Assembly: GCA_007121375.1 (NCBI GenBank)
Contig: SKLX01000167.1
Location: forward strand, 1 to 11,585
Direction: 5' to 3'
Source of the DNA: Bacillota bacterium
GTDB taxonomy: Bacteria; Bacillota; Dethiobacteria; SKNC01
Length of the DNA: 11,585 nt
Below are positions 6,451-11,585 of this stretch, piece after piece. The position numbers were made by a program, and so were the translations under genes. A model generated the notes under the pieces. It did no database searches and was not told the DNA's origin. It was given only the letters and a program-made list of their open reading frames with translations. How positions within the stretch are numbered: position 1 is the first letter of the stretch; every line of letters starts with the position of its first letter.

Positions 6451-6795
6451 CTATTCCGTATCTTCCGAAGATTCTTCAATACCATCAGTGATTGCCTGGT
6501 TTACCTGCTTCATGAGCTCGTTAAGCTCCTGCTGGGCCTGGGCAAAGGCACTAACCGTCTCATTTTGGTGCATCTGCTGTCTCAGTTCGTTAAACTTGTT
6601 CATCTGTTCCTGGTCAGGCTGCATACCCATATTCTGTGCTGATTCAAGCTGCTGCTGGACCTGCTGAACCTCTTCAAGTATTTCCTTAGCCTCAGGATCC
6701 TCGGATAGACCCTGTTCCTTTTCCTTCAGATCCAGGTATTCTTTACTGTTTTTGATTTCTCGACCTAACTCCTTAGCCTTTTCTATTAAAGCCAA
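6451..6795 (-). CDS. YlbF/YmcA family protein (Com_YlbF)
   Basis: Small all-helical cytoplasmic protein of 114 residues in the YlbF/YmcA family (PF06133). In Bacillus subtilis YlbF, YmcA and YaaT form a complex that steers RNase Y and affects competence, sporulation and biofilm formation. Here only the family is supported. The N-terminal helix ALIEKAKELGREIKNSKEY and DLKEKEQGLSEDPEAKEIL match the family pattern. The rest is long amphipathic helix very rich in Gln and Glu, with an acidic tail (EESSEDTE). Translation starts with TTG at 6795; AAGGAGG eight bases upstream decides this, and no upstream ATG competes. It is monocistronic, divergent from the MFS gene and closed by a strong hairpin. 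No ymcA or yaaT partner is visible. Confidence 0.85.
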   Translation of the reverse strand: MALIEKAKELGREIKNSKEYLDLKEKEQGLSEDPEAKEILEEVQQVQQQLESAQNMGMQPDQEQMNKFNELRQQMHQNETVSAFAQAQQELNELMKQVNQAITDGIEESSEDTE

Positions 6796-6850
6796 AAAAC
6801 TTCCCTCCTTAAATTAAAAAATATCTTGCTTTATAATTATCTTCTCTAAA

Positions 6851-6878
6851 CATATAAATTATCCTTTTCTAATGGCAA
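6851..6878 (-). promoter_or_regulatory. Possible promoter of the YlbF-family gene
   Basis: On the minus strand TTGCCA (6873-6878) and TATATG (6851-6856) are separated by 16 bases, about 55 bases upstream of the TTG start. Both boxes are imperfect and the surroundings are very AT-rich, so chance matches are likely. Confidence 0.3.
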
Positions 6879-6907
6879 AAAAATATTTAATAAAGAAAAA
6901 AATATAC

Positions 6908-6938
6908 CCTGACTATATAGTTAAAATTAATAGTCAGG
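6908..6938. promoter_or_regulatory. Inverted-repeat operator candidate upstream of the MFS gene
   Basis: CCTGACTAT (6908-6916) and ATAGTCAGG (6930-6938) form a perfect 9-base inverted repeat with a 13-base AT-rich spacer. Between them, ACTATATAGT (6912-6921) is a second, nested 10-base palindrome sharing the ACTAT half. The array covers the -35 region and ends three bases before the TATAAT of the MFS promoter, the usual place for a repressor or activator site. As a hairpin it would have no U-run, so a terminator is unlikely. Confidence 0.55.
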
Positions 6939-6941
6939 AAA

Positions 6942-6947
6942 TATAAT
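6942..6947 (+). promoter_or_regulatory. -10 box of the MFS gene
   Basis: A perfect TATAAT on the plus strand directly downstream of the inverted repeat. There is no good -35 at 17 bases, as expected if a bound regulator controls access. A transcript would begin near 6954, giving a leader of about 68 bases to the ATG at 7022. Confidence 0.5.
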
Positions 6948-7021
6948 AATCTTTCTTGTCTTCACATAAACTCCTTTTCCTGATAGAATTTTATTGTCAA
7001 AAGAAAGGCAGGTTCTACAGG

Positions 7022-8233
7022 ATGAATTGGGAAAAAAACCCGGTATCCCTTGAGGAGGAAAAAACAAGTATCCTGGAAAGTAAGAACTTTAACCTGGGGC
7101 TCATCTTTGGTGCAGCCCTGATCGTTTTTATTAATTTCAGCTCTTCTTTAACCGTCCTTCCCCTCTATGTTTTAGAAATTGGGGAATCGGAATTTATGTC
7201 GGGTTTACAAAATTCCCTCTTTTTTTTATCGGCCATTTTGCTGCGCATCTATTTCGGGCCCATGGCCGACGTCAGGGGGAGAAAACTCCCCCTCCTTATA
7301 GGGGTTATCGCCTTTGCCACGGCACCTATCTTTTTTTACTTAAGCAGTAATATCTGGATGCTGATCGGGGCCAGGGTCTACCAGGCTATAGGCCTGGCTG
7401 CCTTTTTTTCCAGCAGCACCTCCCTGGTTGCCGACCTGGCTCCCATAGGAAAAACAGGAACCTTTATGAGCTCTTACCGGATTCTAATGAGCCTAGCCCT
7501 CCTCATCGGGCCGGCGGCTTCCCTTTCCCTGATAAACACCTTTGATTATTCTGCCTGGTTTTTGTGCTGTTTTTTAATGGGAATCCCCGGCATAATCCTT
7601 GTATTTCTCCTGAAAACTCCCTCCTCCATTAGAAAGGATGGGATAGGATCCTGGGAAAGGTTCAAAAACCTTTTGAAAAACCAAAGACTCCCCCTTATCC
7701 TCCAGGGGATAGTCCTGGTATCCATTTGTATCGGCGCTCTCCTCTCCTATGCCATCATCCATGTTTCCCAGGCCACTCAGGCTCCCAACCCCGCCGTTTA
7801 CTTTACCTATTACGCCCTGGCAGGGATAACAGCTAACCTTTTCGTGGGCCGCCTCTCCGACCGAATTGGCAGAAAGGCCATTTTCTGGCCTACCATCATG
7901 GTACTGGGTATAGGCCTTTTAGTTTTGTTTTTCCTACCCCAGGCAGGAGGTATTTACATTATTAGCGGCCTGTTAGCCGGGTTTGGAGCAGCCAGCGCTA
8001 TATCCATCGGTTTTGCCTGGATTATTGATGTGGTGGAGGAAAACATGAGGGCCACCGCCCTGGCCCTTATAGAAAGCACTATTGACATATCCATAGCCCT
8101 GGGTTCCTTCATCTTCGGGGCAGCGGGCAGCTGGCTGGGCCTGGGCAATACCTTTGGCTTTACGGGACTGGCCATATTTATAGCAGGCTTTTCTTTTTTT
8201 ATCCTTTCCTCTAAAAAGCTCCCTGCCCCCTAA
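7022..8233 (+). CDS. Major facilitator superfamily transporter
   Basis: Twelve-helix type MFS permease of 403 residues, probably an exporter of drugs or metabolites by family resemblance; the substrate is unknown. Motif A appears after TM2 (GPMADVRGRK, 79-88) and its repeat between TM8 and TM9 (GRLSDRIGRK, 276-285). The first hydrophobic segment begins near residue 25, after a charged N-terminus. The reading frame is open from a TTG at 6956, but that codon lies at the likely transcription start and has no ribosome binding site. The ATG at 7022 has AAAGGCAGG about nine bases upstream and is preferred. It is the only plus-strand gene here, divergent from the YlbF-family gene and convergent with rtcA. 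Its promoter carries an inverted repeat, but no regulator gene lies nearby, so control must come from elsewhere. Confidence 0.92.
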   Translation: MNWEKNPVSLEEEKTSILESKNFNLGLIFGAALIVFINFSSSLTVLPLYVLEIGESEFMSGLQNSLFFLSAILLRIYFGPMADVRGRKLPLLIGVIAFATAPIFFYLSSNIWMLIGARVYQAIGLAAFFSSSTSLVADLAPIGKTGTFMSSYRILMSLALLIGPAASLSLINTFDYSAWFLCCFLMGIPGIILVFLLKTPSSIRKDGIGSWERFKNLLKNQRLPLILQGIVLVSICIGALLSYAIIHVSQATQAPNPAVYFTYYALAGITANLFVGRLSDRIGRKAIFWPTIMVLGIGLLVLFFLPQAGGIYIISGLLAGFGAASAISIGFAWIIDVVEENMRATALALIESTIDISIALGSFIFGAAGSWLGLGNTFGFTGLAIFIAGFSFFILSSKKLPAP

Positions 8234-8270
8234 AAAAACGGGGGAAGAAGTAAGGCCGCCGCAACCATAA

Positions 8271-8297
8271 TAAAGGCCCTCCCCGGGGAGAGCTTTA
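8271..8297. terminator. Bidirectional terminator candidate between MFS and rtcA
   Basis: An imperfect inverted repeat (AAAG...CTCCCCGGGGAG...CTTT) lies between the two convergent genes and overlaps the rtcA stop codon. On the plus strand it is followed by ATTTTG, on the minus strand by ATTATGG. The core is GC-rich with an A/T outer stem. A second C5/G5 pairing around the MFS stop (8226-8244) has no T-run. Confidence 0.4.
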
Positions 8298-9341
8298 TTT
8301 TGTGTCCATGCCCACTCCTTTTATTTTTACCAGTTGGGCCTCCACCTCCACCCGGGCCCCCAGTATTTCCGAAACCAGCCAAAGGTTGGTTTCCAGGTGT
8401 TCAGTCATGCCGGGAACCAGGTAGCGGGTTTCCCCTTGGGCCAGGGCTGCAAAAATAACCAGCTGGTCTGCCAGAAAACGGTCCACGGTAGCCCCGCTCC
8501 TCAGGTCCTCCAGGAGGGTACGGGTCACATACCGGGAAATATATTCCGAGGAGCGCCGGGGCTTTCCCGCCATGTCCGCCCCCAGGAGGCAGCCCGTCTC
8601 CGTTTCTGCCCAAAGGGCCAGGGCTGCCCCCGGCTGAAGGGCAGACTCATCCCAAATCTCTTTTACCCTGATGGGAAATCCTTTCTTTTCAAGTTTATTT
8701 ATACACACTGCCGCCAGCCGGCTGCTTACCTCTCGCTCCCGTAGATGGGAGCTTAAGGCTATTCCCTCAATACTTGTAACCTCCCCCTGCTCCGGTAAAC
8801 TTAAGGCTTTGAGCTTCCTTCCCTGAAGGGGATTAATTTCTATTTTCAAAATTCCCTGCCCCCGGGGAAGGTACCCGGGCCTGACCATTTCCATGCTTAC
8901 CCCCAGCCCCATCTTAACCAGCTGGGGAAAAAGAACCCTCTGCAGGTGAAAAACAGAGGGTGCAAAGTCCTGAAAAGTCCCTCCCGAAACCTGGAGCTCC
9001 ACCCGTTCATGGGCATAGGCCAGGACAGGGAGCAAGCTTAAAACCAGCATGGTAGCAGAACCTGAGGTTATAATATCAAAATTATAACTGCCGCTGCGGA
9101 TCTCCTTCCCGGGGTAAAAAACCAGCTCCCGGGAACCCACCCGGCCTCCCTCCATGGTCCCCCCGCAGATTTCTAATAAAGCTGTCAGGGTCATCACGTG
9201 CTGGGGACGCAGGCCAGGCTTATCTCGCCGGGCCCGGATATTATAGAGATGAAGGTTTTGCCGGGAAAGGGCACAAAGGCTGGAAGCATAACGGACAATA
9301 GTACCGCTGCCTGATTTTTGGCCACCGTTCAGTTGAATCAA
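8295..9341 (-). CDS. rtcA: RNA 3'-terminal phosphate cyclase, divergent
   Basis: RtcA converts an RNA 3'-phosphate to a 2',3'-cyclic phosphate with ATP, through a covalent His-AMP and an RNA-adenylate. The 348-residue protein matches E. coli RtcA along its length: NIRARRDKPGLRPQH (near 34-48), the EICGGT block, ITSGSATMLVL, LQVSGGT, the ADQLV segment and HLETN. His315 equals the nucleotidylated His309, and the Arg21, Arg40, Arg43 and Gln51 positions are kept. The usual GEGGGQ loop reads KSGSGT, so Glu14 is replaced by Ser10. Start: an ATG-opened frame reaches 9404 inside nadK but has no ribosome binding site. TTG at 9341 follows AAGGGGAG at six bases and begins where E. coli RtcA begins, so I chose it. 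It lies 16 bases after the nadK stop. No rtcB or rtcR is in the window. Confidence 0.88.
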   Translation of the reverse strand: MIQLNGGQKSGSGTIVRYASSLCALSRQNLHLYNIRARRDKPGLRPQHVMTLTALLEICGGTMEGGRVGSRELVFYPGKEIRSGSYNFDIITSGSATMLVLSLLPVLAYAHERVELQVSGGTFQDFAPSVFHLQRVLFPQLVKMGLGVSMEMVRPGYLPRGQGILKIEINPLQGRKLKALSLPEQGEVTSIEGIALSSHLREREVSSRLAAVCINKLEKKGFPIRVKEIWDESALQPGAALALWAETETGCLLGADMAGKPRRSSEYISRYVTRTLLEDLRSGATVDRFLADQLVIFAALAQGETRYLVPGMTEHLETNLWLVSEILGARVEVEAQLVKIKGVGMDTK

Positions 9342-9357
9342 GGTTATCTCCCCTTGC

Positions 9358-10209
9358 TTATCTTTCCCGAAGCTTCCTGTGGAGAAGGGCATAAAAGTTG
9401 ACATCAGAAACTTTTACCAGCCTGGTGGAATGCTCCGACTTTTGTATAATAATTTCATCGTTATTTTTCAGCTGGAAGCCGTGCTGGCCGTCCACCGTTA
9501 AAATAACTTCTGCCTGCTGGGTAAAAACCTTTATGTGGACTACCTCTTTTTCAGAGATAATAACGGAACGGTGGTGAAGCATGTGGGGGCAGATGGGAGT
9601 GACAATAAGGACGTTCAGGTTGGGATTTACGATAGGGCCCCCTGCCGAAAGGGAATAGGCGGTAGAGCCCGTGGGACTGGCTACAATGACCCCATCTCCC
9701 GGGTAGGTTTCTAATAGCTGGTCATTTACATAAGCTTCCAGCATGATTATGCGGCTAAAGGGACCTTTGGAAACTACCATATCATTCAGGGAATGAAAGG
9801 AGGCGGCCACCTCACCATTTCTTATAACCTGGGAGCTTAACATCAATCTCTCTTCAATTTCATAATCTCCCTTTAATATTCTTTCCATGGAGGGTTCCAG
9901 GTCAGACATTTCTACCTCCGCCAGAAAACCAATATGCCCCAGGTTTATACCTAAAATAGGAATATCTGCCATAAAAAATTCCCGGGCCACTTTTAAAAGG
10001 GTTCCGTCTCCCCCCAGGACCACCAGAATATCAGACATTTCCGCTATCTCATGCATGGAATAGCCCATATCCGACTTCCCCAAAAGGGAGGCACATTCTA
10101 TAGTCAAGAGTACCTTTAAATTGTAATCTTCACATAATCCTATCAGTTTCTTAGCTATTTCTAAGGCCTCCGCCTTATGCAGGTTAGCCGTTATACCAAT
10201 TGCCTCCAT
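9358..10209 (-). CDS. nadK: NAD kinase
   Basis: Cytoplasmic enzyme that phosphorylates NAD to NADP using ATP or polyphosphate; normally essential. The 283-residue length is typical. Signatures are GGDGT (66-70) with the catalytic Asp, ILGINLGHIGFLAE after it, SLNDMVVSKG (the NE/ND motif, Asn142-Asp143), and GDGVIVASPTGSTAYSLSAGGP (171-192), which binds NAD and ATP. VDGQ follows near 239-242. ATG at 10209 has a modest GGGGG seven bases upstream. A TTG one codon earlier (10212) is also in frame but would be too close to that site. Only 16 bases separate it from rtcA, so the two share a transcript. A terminator upstream at 10309-10339 isolates the pair from the DUF1992 gene. I found no strong promoter in the 100 bases between. 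Confidence 0.96.
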   Translation of the reverse strand: MEAIGITANLHKAEALEIAKKLIGLCEDYNLKVLLTIECASLLGKSDMGYSMHEIAEMSDILVVLGGDGTLLKVAREFFMADIPILGINLGHIGFLAEVEMSDLEPSMERILKGDYEIEERLMLSSQVIRNGEVAASFHSLNDMVVSKGPFSRIIMLEAYVNDQLLETYPGDGVIVASPTGSTAYSLSAGGPIVNPNLNVLIVTPICPHMLHHRSVIISEKEVVHIKVFTQQAEVILTVDGQHGFQLKNNDEIIIQKSEHSTRLVKVSDVNFYALLHRKLRER

Positions 10210-10308
10210 CAAATAACCCCCAGGTTGGTTAAAATAATGCTGGTGAAAAAAAACACTTTACAAACTATTTCTATTCGCCCCGTTAACCATTATTTCCTTT
10301 TTACTAAT

Positions 10309-10339
10309 AAAAAAACCTTAAGCCTTTTACAGCCTAAGG
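10309..10339 (-). terminator. Intrinsic terminator after the DUF1992 gene
   Basis: On the minus strand CCTTAGGC, an eight-base loop and GCTTAAGG form an eight-pair stem with one G-U, followed directly by seven Ts. It begins 17 bases past the stop codon. This is the clearest one-directional terminator in the window and ends the transcript before nadK. Confidence 0.8.
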
Positions 10340-10356
10340 GCTCATTATCCCTGTTA

Positions 10357-10731
10357 TCAAAATGCTCCCAGCTTCTTATATATCTTATTAATATACTGGT
10401 TCAGGGAGGAACTTTTAATTCTTCTTTTTTCCATGAGCATCTCAAAACGGAGGACTTTTTCATTTAGCTTTCTTTTTAATACCTGCTTTTCCTCCTCTTC
10501 ATAGCAACAGTTAATCAGCTCCTGGAGGGTAACGATATCTTTTTTCAACTGGATTTCTTCGGGCAAAATCCCGTTATTTTTAAGGATAGTGTAAGCCGCC
10601 CGCAGATCTTCGGGGACATGGGACAGGTCCTCCAGCCTCAGGGGCTTTCCCCTGCCGGGGAGGTTGTCAAACTCTCCTTCCCTCATAGCCTCCTGGATTT
10701 TCCCTTCAGCTATTATGGTAATGATATCCAT
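10357..10731 (-). CDS. DUF1992 (DnaJ homologue subfamily C member 28-like) protein
   Basis: Small cytoplasmic protein of 124 residues that consists of the DUF1992 domain alone; no J-domain (no HPD motif) is present. The family signature is clear: IAEGKIQEAMREGEFDNLPG (about 7-26), then GKPLRLED, the VPEDLRAAYTILKNNGILPEEIQLKKDI stretch (39-66), and a Lys/Glu-rich helical tail. The domain also occurs fused to a J-domain in eukaryotic DNAJC28, which gives the name. A bacterial function has not been established as far as I know. ATG at 10731 has GAAGGTG upstream. The gene is monocistronic, with an extended -10 promoter about 38 bases before the start and a terminator after it. The neighbouring radical SAM gene lies upstream on the same strand with no visible functional tie. 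Confidence 0.88.
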   Translation of the reverse strand: MDIITIIAEGKIQEAMREGEFDNLPGRGKPLRLEDLSHVPEDLRAAYTILKNNGILPEEIQLKKDIVTLQELINCCYEEEEKQVLKRKLNEKVLRFEMLMEKRRIKSSSLNQYINKIYKKLGAF

Positions 10732-10768
10732 GCTATCACCTTCCCCGTCTCCAGTCTATTTTGCCTAT

Positions 10769-10779
10769 ATTATATCACA
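10769..10779 (-). promoter_or_regulatory. Extended -10 promoter of the DUF1992 gene
   Basis: The minus strand reads TGTGATATAAT: perfect TATAAT (10769-10774) with TG at the extended position and a TRTG-type context. TTATGA lies 17 bases upstream as a poor -35. It is the best single promoter match in the window. Confidence 0.6.
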
Positions 10780-10823
10780 GGAACAGTTTGATCATAACTT
10801 TTTCCCGGTACTTTCTTTTACAT

Positions 10824-11534
10824 TTATGTAACCTGAGCTTTTAAATAGGCGGCGATCCTTTCCATATTTGCGGGTTCTGCCTCTTCCACCCAGTCTTCTG
10901 TCCCCCAACGGTACAGGGTCCCCAACTGCACCTGGTCCGGCTTTATCCTTTCTATGGCTTCCTTTAATAACTCTAACTCCCTTTGTCCATCGTTTAAGCC
11001 GGGAACAATAAATATCTCCAGGAGCATTTTCCCCCGGTACTCCTGGCGAAATTTTATCAGGCCGGAAATAACCTGTTTACTGGATATTTCCGGGTGGTGC
11101 CGGTTAATTTTTTCAAAAACCTCCGGTGTAACAGCGTTAAGGGAAGGAATAACCACCTGGGCTTCCTTAAGGGCTTTTCGAACCTCCTCCTGGTTTAAAA
11201 GAGACCCGTTGGTTAAAACAGCCACCTGGTAGCGGGGAAAGTTATCCCTTATATAACCAATAATTTTGTGAATCCTGCTGTGGAGGGTAGGTTCTCCTGA
11301 CCCGGAAAAGGTTATATGGTCCAGATGGGGATTTTTTTTAAGGTAGTATTCCAGTTTACCTGTTACTTCTTTTAGGGAAACATATTCCCGGCGCTTTAAG
11401 GTCAGGTTAGTAGTTTCCCCGCACTCGCAGTAAACACAGTTAAAGGTGCAGGTTTTAAGGGGTATTATATCCACACCCAGGGAAATACCCAGGCGCCTGG
11501 ATCTAATAGGGCCAAATAGAATTCGATGTCGCAT
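10824..11534 (-). CDS. Radical SAM protein (COG0731-like Fe-S oxidoreductase)
   Basis: Radical S-adenosylmethionine enzyme of 236 residues. The cluster motif is CTFNCVYC: Cys29, Cys33 and Cys36 bind the [4Fe-4S] cluster that cleaves SAM, and Cys38 follows closely (CECG). The start FGPIRSRRLGISLGVDIIPLKTC is characteristic of a clostridial group annotated only as 'radical SAM protein', related to COG0731. The SAM-binding GSGEPTLH (GGE-type) lies near 78-85, then VLTNGSLL and PSLNAV, and later IFIVPGLND. The C-terminus ends soon after the barrel (WGTEDWVEEAEP...), with no C-terminal accessory domain. ATG at 11534 has a weak GGAAG upstream and a TATAAT about 21 bases before it. The reaction and substrate are unknown. 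Confidence 0.9.
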   Translation of the reverse strand: MRHRILFGPIRSRRLGISLGVDIIPLKTCTFNCVYCECGETTNLTLKRREYVSLKEVTGKLEYYLKKNPHLDHITFSGSGEPTLHSRIHKIIGYIRDNFPRYQVAVLTNGSLLNQEEVRKALKEAQVVIPSLNAVTPEVFEKINRHHPEISSKQVISGLIKFRQEYRGKMLLEIFIVPGLNDGQRELELLKEAIERIKPDQVQLGTLYRWGTEDWVEEAEPANMERIAAYLKAQVT

Positions 11535-11555
11535 AAGTAATCTTCCGCCTGATCT

Positions 11556-11561
11556 ATTATA
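11556..11561 (-). promoter_or_regulatory. Possible -10 box of the radical SAM gene
   Basis: A perfect TATAAT on the minus strand about 21 bases before the ATG. No TTGACA-like box is found 16-18 bases further upstream. The transcript leader would be short, about 10-15 bases, which is tight for the weak ribosome binding site. Confidence 0.35.
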
Positions 11562-11585
11562 ACTTATCTGTCTGTCGCCTGGCTC

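Noticed and set aside
6796..6955. AT-rich divergent intergenic region as a possible origin or attachment site
   Set aside because: No DnaA-box cluster, direct repeats or integrase gene; promoter and operator elements explain it sufficiently.
6956..7021. 22-codon N-terminal extension of the MFS protein from TTG
   Set aside because: The TTG lies at the predicted transcription start and has no ribosome binding site; the ATG at 7022 suits an MFS N-terminus better.
8226..8244. C5/G5 inverted repeat around the MFS stop codon
   Set aside because: Short stem, large A-rich loop and no T-run on either strand; more likely chance in a homopolymer-rich stretch.
10177..10467. Plus-strand open frame of 96 codons across the nadK upstream gap and terminator
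   Set aside because: It runs through the terminator and antisense to two conserved genes, with no ribosome binding site.
1..11585. Defence island, prophage, CRISPR or transposon
   Set aside because: No such gene, repeat array or terminal inverted repeat is visible; all genes fit known chromosomal families.

Overview
The window looks like chromosomal DNA from an anaerobic, moderate-GC Firmicute of the class Clostridia. This is inferred from the gene set (YlbF-family protein, dodecin, glutaconate-type CoA-transferase, membrane-anchored NodB deacetylase), from strong AGGAGG-type ribosome binding sites and from frequent GTG/TTG starts. I cannot name the genus from sequence alone. No rRNA, tRNA, CRISPR array, insertion sequence, phage gene or recognisable defence system is visible. 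It reads as housekeeping and accessory metabolism.

Layout: thirteen genes, twelve on the minus strand and one (an MFS transporter) on the plus strand. Reading the minus strand from the right edge: a radical SAM protein (11534-10824), then a DUF1992/DnaJ-associated protein (10731-10357) ending in a clear intrinsic terminator, then nadK and rtcA as a tight pair (10209-8295). The plus-strand MFS gene (7022-8233) converges on rtcA and diverges from a YlbF-family gene (6795-6451). Further left on the minus strand are a small multidrug-export-type membrane protein with a glutamate/dicarboxylate symporter (6263-4436), a monocistronic dodecin (4314-4099) with its own terminator, a membrane-anchored coiled-coil polysaccharide deacetylase (3938-2859), a P1/S58 peptidase (2816-1824), and the A and B subunits of a class I CoA-transferase (1703-1; B runs off the left edge).

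How the genes may work together: NadK makes NADP, and RtcA, read from the same transcript, makes RNA 2',3'-cyclic phosphate ends; no biochemical link between them is obvious. The two CoA-transferase subunits form one enzyme and keep the catalytic Glu54 position. The deacetylase acts outside the membrane on a polysaccharide, most likely peptidoglycan, and the peptidase next to it may be read partly from the same transcript.

Most notable details: an RtcA that keeps the nucleotidylated histidine but has lost the conserved active-site Glu; a dodecin lacking the Trp and Gln that hold flavin in classical dodecins; a symporter with NMNGT in place of NMDGT; and a perfect 9-bp inverted repeat just upstream of the -10 of the MFS gene, with no regulator gene nearby. 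I found no convincing previously undescribed multi-gene system.
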